A stretch of 64,000 nucleotides of DNA from Pseudomonas sp. NBRC 111124 (GCF_001320245.1 NZ_BCBA01000013.1:186001-250000), one strand, 5' to 3'; shown: positions 38,020 to 46,997, counted from the stretch's first letter. Notes: generated from the sequence alone by a model not told the origin. Numbers and translations are program-made.

Positions 38020-38976
38020 ATGAAGAAACTGCTTTGCGCCGTCGCCCTCGCTTTCGCCGCCATCCCCGCCGCCTTCGCCACCCCGCCCGCCACCTTCACC
38101 GAAGCCAAGGTGGTTGCCAAACAGAAGATCTACCTCGACCAGGGCAACAGCGCGATGGGCGAGCTGTACTGTGGCTGCAAGTGGACTTGGGTCGGCAAGT
38201 CCGGCGGCCGGGTCGACCTCAAGTCCTGTGGTTATGAAACCCGCAAGCTGCAGACCCGCGCCGAGCGTACCGAGTGGGAGCATATCGTCCCGGCCTGGAC
38301 CTTCGGCCACCAGCGCCAGTGCTGGCAGAACGGCGGGCGCGAGCAGTGTGTGGACAGCGACCCGACCTTCCGTTCGATGGAAGCCGACCTGTTCAACCTC
38401 TACCCGTCCGTGGGCGAAGTGAACGGTGACCGCAGCAATTTCAATTACGGCATGGTTTCCGGCGTTGCGCCGCAGTACGGTCAGTGCACAACCAAGATCG
38501 ACTTCCAGCAGAAAACCGCCGAACCGCGCGACGAGGTGAAGGGGCTGGTGGCGCGCACCACGTTCTACATGTTTGATCGCTACAAGCTGAGCATGTCGCG
38601 CCAGCAGCAGCAGGTGCTGATGGCCTGGGACAAGCAGCACCCAGTGACGACCTGGGAGAAGCAGCGTGACCAGCGGATTGCCGCGATCATGGGGCACAAC
38701 AACCCGTTCGTGACCGGTGAGCGCAAGTGGGCGCTGGGGTATACGCCGCAGGGTGCTGCCGTGGTGCCGGCTACCGCGGTAAAAGCGGCGGCCAAGCCGA
38801 CCCTGGCCAGTACCGCAGCAAGCGGTGCGGTGGTCGGTAACCGCAACAGCCATGTGTATCACCTGGGCAGCGGCTGCCCGGGGTACAGCCAGGTTTCGCA
38901 GAAGAACCAAGTGGCGTTTGGCAGTGAGGCCGAGGCGCAGGCGGCGGGGTATCGCAAGGCGGGGAATTGCAAGTAA
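38020..38976 (+). CDS. endA: Periplasmic/extracellular endonuclease I with C-terminal Cys domain
   Basis: A 318-residue DNase with a Sec signal peptide (about residues 1-20, ending AAFA). The endonuclease I domain (about 25-235) has the catalytic-region motif 'TEWEHIVPAWTFGHQ', 'ADLFNLYPSVGEVN' and 'RSNFNYGMV'. After a Pro/Ala linker the last 50 residues form an Ada-like metal-binding module ('SHVYHLGSGCPGYSQV' ... 'AGYRKAGNC'), which is absent from the approximately 235-residue enteric EndA. It probably degrades extracellular or incoming DNA. Confidence 0.92.
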   Translation: MKKLLCAVALAFAAIPAAFATPPATFTEAKVVAKQKIYLDQGNSAMGELYCGCKWTWVGKSGGRVDLKSCGYETRKLQTRAERTEWEHIVPAWTFGHQRQCWQNGGREQCVDSDPTFRSMEADLFNLYPSVGEVNGDRSNFNYGMVSGVAPQYGQCTTKIDFQQKTAEPRDEVKGLVARTTFYMFDRYKLSMSRQQQQVLMAWDKQHPVTTWEKQRDQRIAAIMGHNNPFVTGERKWALGYTPQGAAVVPATAVKAAAKPTLASTAASGAVVGNRNSHVYHLGSGCPGYSQVSQKNQVAFGSEAEAQAAGYRKAGNCK

Positions 38977-39124
38977 CAGAGTGAGGGTTGTGTGAGGGCT
39001 GGCAAGTGTTCGCCTTCACATCTTTTGCGCCTGTAAGCCATCACACCTCCCTCCCGCCAAACAAACCGAAGAAACCGGTCTAGTCTCAGCTGTCGGAACC
39101 CATCACAAGGATCAACCGACAGCC

Positions 39125-39892
39125 ATGACTCAGCAAAAGCTTGGAAGGATTCTGGTCACCAATGACGACGGCATCGACGCCCCCGGGCTGAAAGTCCTGG
39201 AGCAGGTAGCCGCACAACTGGCCGATGAGGTGTGGGTGGTTGCCCCGCGTGCAGACCAGAGCGGCACCTCGCACTCGCTCAGCTTGCATGCACCGCTGCG
39301 GGTAAGCGAGCACGGTGAAAGACGCTTCGCAGTCTCCGGTACGCCCGGTGATTGCGTGGTGATGGCTGTCCAGCATCTGCTCAAGGATGCCCGGCCAGAC
39401 CTCATCCTCTCCGGGGTCAACCGCGGCGCGAATCTGGGCATGGAAACGGTGTTCTCCGGCACGGTCGGCGCGGCCATGACCGGCATGCTGCTGGGCATCC
39501 GCTCGATTGCCCTGAGCCAAGCCTACAGTGACCGGGCGAACGTGCCCTGGGACAACGCGCTGACCCATGCGCCCAAGGTGCTTCAGGCACTGCTGAACCA
39601 GGATTGGCCGTGCGATGCCTGCCTGAATGTGAATTTCCCCAACTGCGACCCGCAGGCCACGCTGGCGCTGAAGGTGACGCGGCAAGGCGCCGGGCCGCTG
39701 AACAGCATGTCCGTGCGCAAGGAGGTTGATCCTCGCGGGTTCGATTACCACTGGATCAGGCTGAACAATGCGAGGGAGGTCGATCAGCCTGGTACGGAAA
39801 TGGCTGAGCTGGCGGCAGGTCATATCACGGTTACACCGCTGCAGTTCGAAAGGACACATATGGCGGCGTTTAATGATGCGGTGTTGAAGTGA
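39125..39892 (+). CDS. SurE-family 5'/3'-nucleotidase (paralogue)
   Basis: A 255-residue phosphatase of the SurE family. The metal-binding 'VTNDDGIDAPGL' at the N-terminus, the 'QSGTSHSLSL' loop and 'ILSGVNRGANLG' are all conserved. The family removes phosphate from nucleoside monophosphates and short polyphosphates. The housekeeping surE sits with pcm, nlpD and rpoS. Here it stands alone, so it is probably a second copy; the symbol is withheld for that reason. It lies beside an accessory RHS locus. Confidence 0.88.
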   Translation: MTQQKLGRILVTNDDGIDAPGLKVLEQVAAQLADEVWVVAPRADQSGTSHSLSLHAPLRVSEHGERRFAVSGTPGDCVVMAVQHLLKDARPDLILSGVNRGANLGMETVFSGTVGAAMTGMLLGIRSIALSQAYSDRANVPWDNALTHAPKVLQALLNQDWPCDACLNVNFPNCDPQATLALKVTRQGAGPLNSMSVRKEVDPRGFDYHWIRLNNAREVDQPGTEMAELAAGHITVTPLQFERTHMAAFNDAVLK

Positions 39893-40240
39893 TGCTGTTT
39901 GAGATTGGGTAGGCTAACAGGTGCTGCACCTGTCATGGCGAACACATGGTGGCCCTGACGCTATCCTTCGCCCTACCCCTTCAAGCCCCACCTGTAAGAC
40001 ATTTCCGAACCTGAAACCAAATGCTTCAAGAACAGCATGCTTGGGAATTATCCTACACGGAGCTCGTGCGCGGGGTCATCGAAGCCATCGACGAACACTG
40101 CCGTGCCCACGCCGGTGAACCCGGCCTGAACATGCTCGGCAACGCCATGCATGCCAGCGAGATTTTGCCCACCCAACGCAAAACAAAAAATATCTCCAAC
40201 CTGAATTTTCTTTAAGCTTGTTTTGATTTTTTCGCCCCAA
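39893..40240. other. Intergenic stretch and composition boundary
   Basis: This 348-base stretch holds no firm gene. It contains an 8-bp stem palindrome (ACAGGTGC-T-GCACCTGT, 39917-39933) without a T-tract, and one doubtful rightward ORF. GC content drops sharply from about 40180 on, which marks the edge of the RHS tip/immunity DNA. Confidence 0.6.
40021..40215 (+). CDS. Doubtful small ORF, possibly a remnant
   Basis: A 64-codon frame. Its first 50 residues look protein-like (acidic, with a helical 'ELVRGVIEAIDEHCRAHAG'), but its tail reads into AT-rich DNA and becomes Asn/Lys-rich noise. No ribosome-binding site is visible. It may be the 5' piece of a gene truncated by arrival of the RHS tip, or not a gene at all. 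No family recognised. Confidence 0.3.
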   Translation: MLQEQHAWELSYTELVRGVIEAIDEHCRAHAGEPGLNMLGNAMHASEILPTQRKTKNISNLNFL

Positions 40241-40399
40241 TCATAAAACCTGGTCGATTTCATCCATAAACTCATATAACCACAGCAGCTTTCTTATTGA
40301 AATTGCTTTCGAAACTAGCTTGGCGCGCAGCAGCCCCTCGTTAACCCCGAACCGCTTGCCGTCATTAGTTGATTTAATGACCCATTCAACCTTTTGCAT
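40241..40399 (-). CDS. Small ORF overlapping the immunity gene stop
   Basis: A 52-residue frame that starts at an ATG lying inside the last codons of the Imm50-like gene (overlap of 14 bases). It reads to a TGA at 40241. The product is basic and hydrophobic at the C-terminus ('KLLWLYEFMDEIDQVL'), with no recognised domain. The tight overlap with the immunity gene and similar low GC suggest it is part of the same cassette, as a second immunity factor or the truncated head of an older one. Its function is unknown. Confidence 0.45.
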   Translation of the reverse strand: MQKVEWVIKSTNDGKRFGVNEGLLRAKLVSKAISIRKLLWLYEFMDEIDQVL

Positions 40400-40781
40400 A
40401 AGCAGAGATTGACTCTAAATCAAAAAAACTTGCCTCCGCCGTCAACTTCAATCTATCACTATCAATACTCAAAGTAACCAAATCATCCTTAAAGCCAATA
40501 TCAAGATCAGTTACATACACCGTATCAATCCACCCCGAGATACTTACAGACCTTAAGTCCAGCAGTGAAAGCACAACCTGAACCGTATTAAAGCCTTGGA
40601 CATCCCATTTTTTAGGAGGCTTCGAAGGGTAATCATTAAGATTGAATTTAATGGACAATTTAGGCCCATCCCTATGAAGAAGCAAGCTATGTACATCAAC
40701 ACCCCTCAAAGATGGAGCCTCATCCTTGTAGATGGATTTTATAGCCTGCGCATTAACTAACAAGTCAAACCAATGAACCAT
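40386..40781 (-). CDS. Imm50-like immunity protein
   Basis: A 131-residue cytoplasmic protein with the features of the Imm50 family: an N-terminal 'MVHWFDLLVNAQAIKSIY', a 'PPKKWDVQGFNTVQVVLSL' core and beta-rich remainder. It lies ten bases after the stop of the RHS toxin tip, in the same direction, as expected for a cognate immunity gene. Codon use is AT-rich compared with the RHS core, a sign that tip and immunity moved in together. The family name is from recognition, not a search. Confidence 0.75.
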   Translation of the reverse strand: MVHWFDLLVNAQAIKSIYKDEAPSLRGVDVHSLLLHRDGPKLSIKFNLNDYPSKPPKKWDVQGFNTVQVVLSLLDLRSVSISGWIDTVYVTDLDIGFKDDLVTLSIDSDRLKLTAEASFFDLESISAYAKG

Positions 40782-40791
40782 ACTTTACACC

Positions 40792-41205
40792 TTAAAATAA
40801 ATAATGCTCGAGAGCTCCAGCGAGCTTCCCATTACGAGTATCACTTATAGGCCTTATATTAATGTGCGCCCCTTGATTACCTGGAGTTCCATACGGACCG
40901 TAAATATGACCAGGCCAATGATCTTGAATAACGACACTTTCTTCCCCATGCCTAACGAAGGTATACTCTCTGGTTTTCAACGGAAGATGATCTCTTCCAA
41001 GAATAGGCTTCCCACTTCTGTCAGTCAAACTCACCATTTCAACTTTTGTAGGCGCCTGATTCATTGGCACCCCTGCATCTCTTTTTGCAGCGCGAAAGGC
41101 TGCATTTCTTGATGAGAATTTTCCACTTATCGCATCAGGCTGGCAACTACTCAAACCAAGAGGATCGATCCACCCCAGAGAACTCGGCGCATAACTGTAG
41201 AGATT
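40792..41205 (-). CDS. Displaced RHS C-terminal toxin tip
   Basis: This 137-codon frame begins, right after the G8 tract, with the expected continuation of the RHS core ('NLYSYAPSSLGWIDPLGL'). It then continues into a tip domain of about 115 residues ('NAAFRAAKRDAGVP', 'VIQDHWPGHIYGPYG', 'GAHINIRP', 'LEHYLF'). The conserved His and Glu pattern resembles HNH/Endo VII-type nuclease tips of polymorphic toxins, but the family is not certain. As sequenced it is not in frame with the RHS core and has no good start of its own, so the toxin is probably off or made only by frameshift. The immunity gene follows. Confidence 0.7.
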   Translation of the reverse strand, partial: NLYSYAPSSLGWIDPLGLSSCQPDAISGKFSSRNAAFRAAKRDAGVPMNQAPTKVEMVSLTDRSGKPILGRDHLPLKTREYTFVRHGEESVVIQDHWPGHIYGPYGTPGNQGAHINIRPISDTRNGKLAGALEHYLF

Positions 41206-44200
41206 TCCCCCCCCAATAGCCCTATCGGATCTTGCGTTACAAATCGTCCGACCTCAGGGTCGTAATACCTAAACGTGTTGTAATGCAGTGCTGTTTCAGC
41301 ATCAAAGTACTGACCTTGGAAGCGCAGATTTTGCTGGACGTCATTTACAGGTAGCTGCTCTACTTCACCCCATGAGCGATAAGTCGCCTGCCAGACGATG
41401 TAGCCATCACGATCCGTCATCTCCAGTGGCGTACCAATCAGGTCGGTGTGGAAGTAGTAGAGTTCCTGCTCTTCTCCCTCTGTCTGGTCAACCCGCGCCA
41501 ACGGCGCAAAGCTCCCCGGTTCATACAGGTACAAGATGCTCCGCCCAGGCGTCTCCTCACGCAGCATCCTCAAGCCTTGCCAGAGGAAGCGCTTCTGCTC
41601 GACTACACCCTTGATCTCAGCCCGCTTGGCCACCCGCCGCCCAAGGCTGTCGTACCGGTACTGCCCGGTACTCTCCAGCTTGCCATTGACCACTGTTTCC
41701 GCCCGCACCAGCCGGTTCTCGCCGTCATAGGCGAATGTCTGCAGCTTGCTGTGCCCCGAGCGCTTCTCGATCAGGTTGCCCCAAGGGTCGTAGCGGTACT
41801 CTAGATCCCGCCAATGGCTGATCCGGTTGTCCTTGAACTTGGCGAACGTCCGCGCATTGAAGTCCAGCCGGTTGGCCGCCGCGTCATAGCGAAACTCTTC
41901 ACTGCTTACCAGCGAGCCGGTATCGCGGCTACGCAGCTGACCGTTGGCTTCGTACTCGTACTTGACCTCGCCCCGCAGTTTGTCGAGCGTGCGCACCAGC
42001 TCACCCGCCGGGTCGTACTGGTAACGGCGGTGAATCGGGTTATAGGCATGCTCCACCAGCAGCGACGTATTAATGCCTGTGTTGTGCACCTGCGAAAGCT
42101 TGTCCGCAGGCAAGGTCGAAGCAAATTGCCAGGCCTTGCGCCCCATCGCATCGTAACCAAAGCAACTGGTGAGCTTGCCCTGAGTCCGGTAGACCTCGCG
42201 GTGCAGGTCGTCGCGCTCCATGTCGCTGATCACCTGGCCATCCAGATTCAACTGGTGCAGGTGCCCGCTGCCGTAGTACAGGTGATTGACCTTGCGGCCA
42301 TCCGGCAGGGTCAGTGTGGTCAGATTGCTGAGCGGGTCATACTCGTAGCACAGCGTCCCATCGGGCGTGATTTCTCTGGTCAGACGCCCCAGCACGTCGT
42401 AGGCGTACTCCAGCTTTTCCTCGGTCACCCCAAGTTGTTTGCCGAGTCCAGTCGGTTGCCGCTCGATGCTCAGCAACCGGTCACCCTCGTCATATGCGAA
42501 AGTCTGTCGCGCATCGCGGTTGATCTTGGCAACCAGTCGGCCAATGGCATCACGCTCGAACAGCGTATGCCGTTCCGGGCGCTCGGCGTTTTCGCCGTAG
42601 CCAATCTCATCCAGCCGGACCAGATGACCACCAACGTTGTAGCTGAAGCGCCGGGTCAGGTTATCCACCCGCACCTCCTCGCTCAGCCGATCCGAGGCGT
42701 CGTAGGCAAAGCTGTACGTCGCGTTGTTCTCGTTGACCAGCGCGGTCAGGCGAATCGCCTGGTCATACTCGTAGCGAATCATTCCCCCTTTCGGATCCCG
42801 GCGGTTGCTCGGCAAACCACGTGAGGTGCGCAGCAAACGGGTGGTATGGCCCTTGCCATCGGTGTAATCAAGCACCTGGCCAAGGGTGTTGTAAGTGAAG
42901 GTTTCCTTGCTGCCATCCGGGTGCCTGATGCGCAGCACTTCACCGTCCGGTTTGCGCTCCAGCGAGGTGGTCTGGTTGAGCGCATCGGTCACCGCCACCA
43001 GATGCTGACGCTCGTCATAGCGGTAGTAAGTGCTCTTACCCGAGCAGTCCTGATAGCGCTCGATCTGGGCCTTGGCATTCCACCACAGGTATTTGGACTT
43101 GTAGGTCGCATCGATGATGGTGTGCGGCAGGCCGTCATCGCTGTTGAGGTACTCGGTCATCTGGCCGAGGGCATCGAACTCGGCGAGCAGGTTGCCCATG
43201 TCGTCGTAACGTGCGCGCCAAGTGCTGCCATCCGGGTAGGTGACCTTGGTCACCAAGGTTGTCAGGTGGTGATGCTCGTACTGGATCTTGCGGCCCAGCG
43301 GGTCGGTTTCTTCGAGCAGGCGGGAGAATTCGTCGTACTTGAAGGTCAGGCGATTGCCGTCTGGCAGGTCGAGGCCGACCATATTGCCCTGCTCGTCCAG
43401 TTCGACGGCGTAGCGCTCGCCACCGTAGTCGCGGCTGGCGATGACGCGGTGGTCGTCGTTGTACTGCACTTCCAGTTCGCGGCCGAGTACGTCGGTGGCC
43501 CAGCTGGTACGGGCGTCGAGGTCGTAGCGGAAATGGTAGTGCTCGCCATCGCTGGTCCAATGCTCGACCACCCGTGGTTTGCCATCCAGAGTTTCCCAGC
43601 GGTAGTGGCAGCCCAGGCCGAGAGCGTTGCTGTGGGTCACCATCAGGCCTTCGGCGTAGCTGAAGCTGCGCACGGTGTCGCCGTTGCGGTTGATCACCTT
43701 GGTCAGCTGGCCGTGTTCGTCGTAACGGTACTGGGTGAGCGTTTCGACGGACTGGTTGTCGACCACGCGCTTGATGTCCGTCAGGCGGCCTAGCGGGTTG
43801 TCGTAGTGCAGGTGTACCCGGGTACCGCCGGTGGCGCTGATGTCGGTCAGGATGCCATCGGGCGTACGGGTGAAATGCAGGAAGTGGCCGAGGACGTTTT
43901 CGATGCGCTGCAGCGGCACCTGGGTGTTGGTGTCGGGTACTTCGCCGAAATAGAAGAATAGGTTGTCGAGGGTCTGCAGCAGGTAGTGACCGCCCTCGGT
44001 GCACACCAGGTACACCTGTTCATGCGGGTTGTAGATGCGCTCGCCCGGTTGCAGGGTGACGAAAGGGATTTGACGGCCTTGGTTGTCGCTGAGGTAGATG
44101 AAGCTTCCGGCACGGCGCAGGCTCTGCTCCCATGGCAACACCCAGCCGCGGCCGAGCACGCTGTCGACGGTCAGGTCGCTGGCGTAGAAACGCGACCACT

Positions 44201-44975
44201 CGATCGGCATCAGGCCAGGCAGGCTGAAGTCGATTTCATCGGGGATCACCTTGCGGCCGGTGGTGAGATCCACCGGATTGCCCGCCAAGCCGCCCAACAC
44301 CCTGCGGGCTACCGGTTCGACCAGATAGCGGGAAAGCACTTCGCCGGCGACGAAGCCGGCCGTGAACCTCATGGCGCAAGGGAGGGCGGCCTTCATGCCC
44401 GCCTGGGTACCCATCTTGAGCACATTGGCAACGCCAGCGGCTGCGCCGGCGATCGCCATCAGCACATCCACGGTGGTGCGCAGCCCTTGCGGGATCTCGT
44501 CGTCCACCGGCAGGTAACGGTAGGTGCCGCCGCCTATAAAGACATTGTTCGAACCACCGGAGAGGGTCGCGCCGCAAGTCAGCTTGTCGCCCTTGCGCGC
44601 AGCGGCCACGCCATTGATGAAGACGTTGGTCGAGCCTTCGGCGATCTTTACCGGCCCTGGGTGCTTGTCACAGGCGCCGATGCTTTTCTCGACCCGGGCA
44701 GCCTTGCGGTTATTGATGAAAACGTTGGGTGAGGCAGTAGTTATCGTCCCGGAGGGGGACTGGAACAGACTGCCTAGCGCCTCGCCGGCGGCGGTCAGCA
44801 GGCTGCCTCCGACACCGGCAGCGAGGCCGGCCAGCAAGCCCACGCCGAACCCGCAGGTGAAGGTGGCGATCGCCACTGTCGCCACCAGCGCGATGCCTAA
44901 GGCCGCGCCCAGCAGGAAGCCGCCCATTGCGCCTGTGTGTGATATTTCGTCGCCGAACCTGGCTGCTTCGAACAT
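41151..44975 (-). CDS. PAAR-RHS polymorphic toxin, core (frame disrupted before the toxin tip)
   Basis: A 1274-residue protein. Residues about 15-70 form two glycine-rich hydrophobic segments, as in the prePAAR/TM region of type VI secretion RHS effectors. A PAAR domain follows (about 75-155, with three 'NVFI' repeats). About 20 YD-type RHS repeats ('YRYDEHGQL', 'FAYDASDRL') form the shell. The core ends with the autoproteolysis-type signature 'TFRYYDPEVGRFVTQDPIGLLGG'. Then at G8 (41207-41214) it slips out of frame and stops after 19 unrelated residues. CAGGAG precedes the ATG. T6SS delivery is inferred from PAAR. Confidence 0.9.
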   Translation of the reverse strand: MFEAARFGDEISHTGAMGGFLLGAALGIALVATVAIATFTCGFGVGLLAGLAAGVGGSLLTAAGEALGSLFQSPSGTITTASPNVFINNRKAARVEKSIGACDKHPGPVKIAEGSTNVFINGVAAARKGDKLTCGATLSGGSNNVFIGGGTYRYLPVDDEIPQGLRTTVDVLMAIAGAAAGVANVLKMGTQAGMKAALPCAMRFTAGFVAGEVLSRYLVEPVARRVLGGLAGNPVDLTTGRKVIPDEIDFSLPGLMPIEWSRFYASDLTVDSVLGRGWVLPWEQSLRRAGSFIYLSDNQGRQIPFVTLQPGERIYNPHEQVYLVCTEGGHYLLQTLDNLFFYFGEVPDTNTQVPLQRIENVLGHFLHFTRTPDGILTDISATGGTRVHLHYDNPLGRLTDIKRVVDNQSVETLTQYRYDEHGQLTKVINRNGDTVRSFSYAEGLMVTHSNALGLGCHYRWETLDGKPRVVEHWTSDGEHYHFRYDLDARTSWATDVLGRELEVQYNDDHRVIASRDYGGERYAVELDEQGNMVGLDLPDGNRLTFKYDEFSRLLEETDPLGRKIQYEHHHLTTLVTKVTYPDGSTWRARYDDMGNLLAEFDALGQMTEYLNSDDGLPHTIIDATYKSKYLWWNAKAQIERYQDCSGKSTYYRYDERQHLVAVTDALNQTTSLERKPDGEVLRIRHPDGSKETFTYNTLGQVLDYTDGKGHTTRLLRTSRGLPSNRRDPKGGMIRYEYDQAIRLTALVNENNATYSFAYDASDRLSEEVRVDNLTRRFSYNVGGHLVRLDEIGYGENAERPERHTLFERDAIGRLVAKINRDARQTFAYDEGDRLLSIERQPTGLGKQLGVTEEKLEYAYDVLGRLTREITPDGTLCYEYDPLSNLTTLTLPDGRKVNHLYYGSGHLHQLNLDGQVISDMERDDLHREVYRTQGKLTSCFGYDAMGRKAWQFASTLPADKLSQVHNTGINTSLLVEHAYNPIHRRYQYDPAGELVRTLDKLRGEVKYEYEANGQLRSRDTGSLVSSEEFRYDAAANRLDFNARTFAKFKDNRISHWRDLEYRYDPWGNLIEKRSGHSKLQTFAYDGENRLVRAETVVNGKLESTGQYRYDSLGRRVAKRAEIKGVVEQKRFLWQGLRMLREETPGRSILYLYEPGSFAPLARVDQTEGEEQELYYFHTDLIGTPLEMTDRDGYIVWQATYRSWGEVEQLPVNDVQQNLRFQGQYFDAETALHYNTFRYYDPEVGRFVTQDPIGLLGGEISTVMRRVLWGGSILLV
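41207..41214 (-). other. G8 homopolymer at the RHS core/tip frame break
   Basis: Eight G residues (leftward strand) lie within the codons for Leu-Gly-Gly of the RHS core end. Nine would keep the core and the toxin tip in one frame and restore the family motif DPIGLLGGxNLYSYAP. Confidence 0.85.
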
Positions 44976-45365
44976 GAGGATTACTCCTGTTCGCCAGATA
45001 CGGGATGGCCTGCGACCGGGTCGCGTCGATCCATTAACATCAGCATCTCCATGAAATGCACGGTGAACAATTCAATCCAATTGCCGTGTAATCATCCGTG
45101 AAAGGCGCTGAGTTAATAGGCTTGAGCGTTGTAGTGTCAACCGGGTGCAGGCCTTGTGCGGCGGGGGTTACAGGGGGATAAACATGAGATCAAAAAGCCA
45201 CACGCCAGGGAAATCATTGCCTCCCGAGCAGGAGATTGACGCGTCAATTCAAAGAGGCTTTTTGTAACTTCAGAAATGTCTGTAGGAAAAATCGCGGCCG
45301 ATCGGGGAGGCTGAACCTGCCAGGGCGGGCACCTGCAAGCCATTAAACAACCCTACCGCCCAAAA
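44976..45365. other. Intergenic region between the RHS gene and pvdP
   Basis: This 390-base stretch carries the ribosome site of the RHS gene at its left end. It has no convincing gene: one 68-codon frame at 45137-45343 lacks coding character. No Eag-type chaperone gene is present, and no strong terminator was found. Confidence 0.6.
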
Positions 45366-46997
45366 TCACGCCCCCTCCGGCAACTTCATATGCCGCGCAT
45401 ACCAAGGCCTGCGCGGCGTACGCCGCAGCAACTCACCAACATCCCGCTCGCCACTGAAGGCAATGCGCAACGCCAGCTTCATTGCCTCCACCTCCATCTC
45501 CCCCGCCCCGCCCCCGGCATCGGAAATGCCACCGCAACCATGGGTGGTCGGCCCCAGCCAAGGGTCGCCAACCTGCACCCATCGCCCCGGCGCAAACCAC
45601 GACACGCCATTGACCTCGCGCCGCTGCACCTCACCCGGGTGAGCGCGCTCATGGGCGCGGTACCAATCCTCGATGCGGTCATCGATCCAGCCATGGAAAC
45701 GCCAGAACACCGGGTTGACGTGGGACGAGAACGGGTCGCCGAGAAAGTCGTTTTCCTCCCGGAACCAGCGCGCCGCATAGTCCGTCTGGTTGCGATCCCC
45801 CATCACCGGCGCACCATTGGAAGGGTCACGGGTGACGGTCGCCCAGCGCATGTGCAGCCAGTCGTGGATGTTCAGTTCCACTTCCGAGCCGAACTGCCCC
45901 AAGGTCAGGCGACTGAGGTAGTCCGGGTCCTGGTATTGCGACTCCCAGACCTGAAAGTTGCTGAAGAAGGTTTCCGCCGCCTTGATGTCATGCAACCACT
46001 GGCTCAGTTCTTCATCATTGGCCGCGACCCAGGCCGGCGGCACCGAGTTGCCATCATGGTTCTCCTGATAGCGGATAAAGCCCAGCCGGTCGTACTCCAG
46101 CTGCGGTGACGGCAGCGGCAATTGAGTCCAGTTCGGCAAGTCGGGCTGCAGGCCACGGGCGTGCCCCAGCATGTGCCGGTGCATGAAGAAAAAGTCCTCG
46201 CCAGAACCATTGAGGTGCTTGCGCCGCCCACGTGCGCCGCGTTCGGCATCAGGCGGGCCAGGTTGCCAGCCGGCTCCGCGCAGGGCATCGCGCTTGTTGT
46301 CGTCCAGCCGGTGCCACTTGTCCCGGGTGGCATGCCACACCTGGTGGAACAAGCGATGTTCGGGCGAATTCAGCCAGGCCATCAGCGCCGGCGCTAATGG
46401 CGTGACTTGGCGCGCTTCGGGGAAAGCGCGCTTGCTGGCGACGAAGTGGTTGTCCGGTTCAGTCATCAACAATGGCCGGTCGATGCGGCGAATGCGCCCG
46501 GTCAGGGTGCCGGCGCCAGCGTTGCCCCAGGACGCCCAGACTTCATCAAGGGTCGCCTCCAGTTCATGGCTCGGCGACGATTCCCCGGCCGGCACCAGAC
46601 GCCAGCGGACCTTGCCGGCATTGGCGGCAACCAGTTCGCCGAGCACCCGGTAGCGTGGCTGATCATTGCCTCGCAGGCGTTCAGCCACGTCGATGAAACC
46701 GCGCAGCGAACGCCCGGTCGGGCCGACATCGAGCAGCATCTGCACGCCCTCAAGTGGCAAGCCGTCGAGGCCGGCATCGGTGCCTGTGAAGCGCAGGTCC
46801 CAGATGCCACGCAGCTTGTCGGCAGTGCGCACACCCGTACCAGCGGCGGCCTCGACCGTGGCTTCGCCAGGGGTCTCGACCTCATCTTTCCCGAGTTTTT
46901 CATCATGATCGCGCGGCTGGCGCGCATACCACGCGGCCGAACCCGCCGCCCCGGCCACCGCCAGCCCCACCATGAACCCACGCCTGGAAAACCTCAT
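45366..46997 (-). CDS. pvdP: Pyoverdine maturation tyrosinase PvdP
   Basis: A 543-residue periplasmic copper enzyme that oxidises and cyclises the chromophore of ferribactin. A Tat-type signal is present at the N-terminus ('RFSRRGFMVGLAVAG'). The tyrosinase-like part has 'DFFFMHRHMLGHARG', 'ELNIHDWLHMRW' and the HxxxxxxxxxH pattern 'HVNPVFWRFH', which supply copper-ligand histidines. A GTG nine codons upstream is an alternative start. It is divergent from pvdM, each with its own PvdS-type box. Confidence 0.92.
   Translation of the reverse strand: MRFSRRGFMVGLAVAGAAGSAAWYARQPRDHDEKLGKDEVETPGEATVEAAAGTGVRTADKLRGIWDLRFTGTDAGLDGLPLEGVQMLLDVGPTGRSLRGFIDVAERLRGNDQPRYRVLGELVAANAGKVRWRLVPAGESSPSHELEATLDEVWASWGNAGAGTLTGRIRRIDRPLLMTEPDNHFVASKRAFPEARQVTPLAPALMAWLNSPEHRLFHQVWHATRDKWHRLDDNKRDALRGAGWQPGPPDAERGARGRRKHLNGSGEDFFFMHRHMLGHARGLQPDLPNWTQLPLPSPQLEYDRLGFIRYQENHDGNSVPPAWVAANDEELSQWLHDIKAAETFFSNFQVWESQYQDPDYLSRLTLGQFGSEVELNIHDWLHMRWATVTRDPSNGAPVMGDRNQTDYAARWFREENDFLGDPFSSHVNPVFWRFHGWIDDRIEDWYRAHERAHPGEVQRREVNGVSWFAPGRWVQVGDPWLGPTTHGCGGISDAGGGAGEMEVEAMKLALRIAFSGERDVGELLRRTPRRPWYARHMKLPEGA

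Noticed and set aside
39921..40118. A 65-codon rightward frame overlapping the doubtful small ORF
   Set aside because: No ribosome site, and composition like a shadow frame.
45137..45343. A 68-codon frame between the RHS gene and pvdP
   Set aside because: No ribosome site and no coding character. It is not an Eag chaperone, which is about 140 residues.
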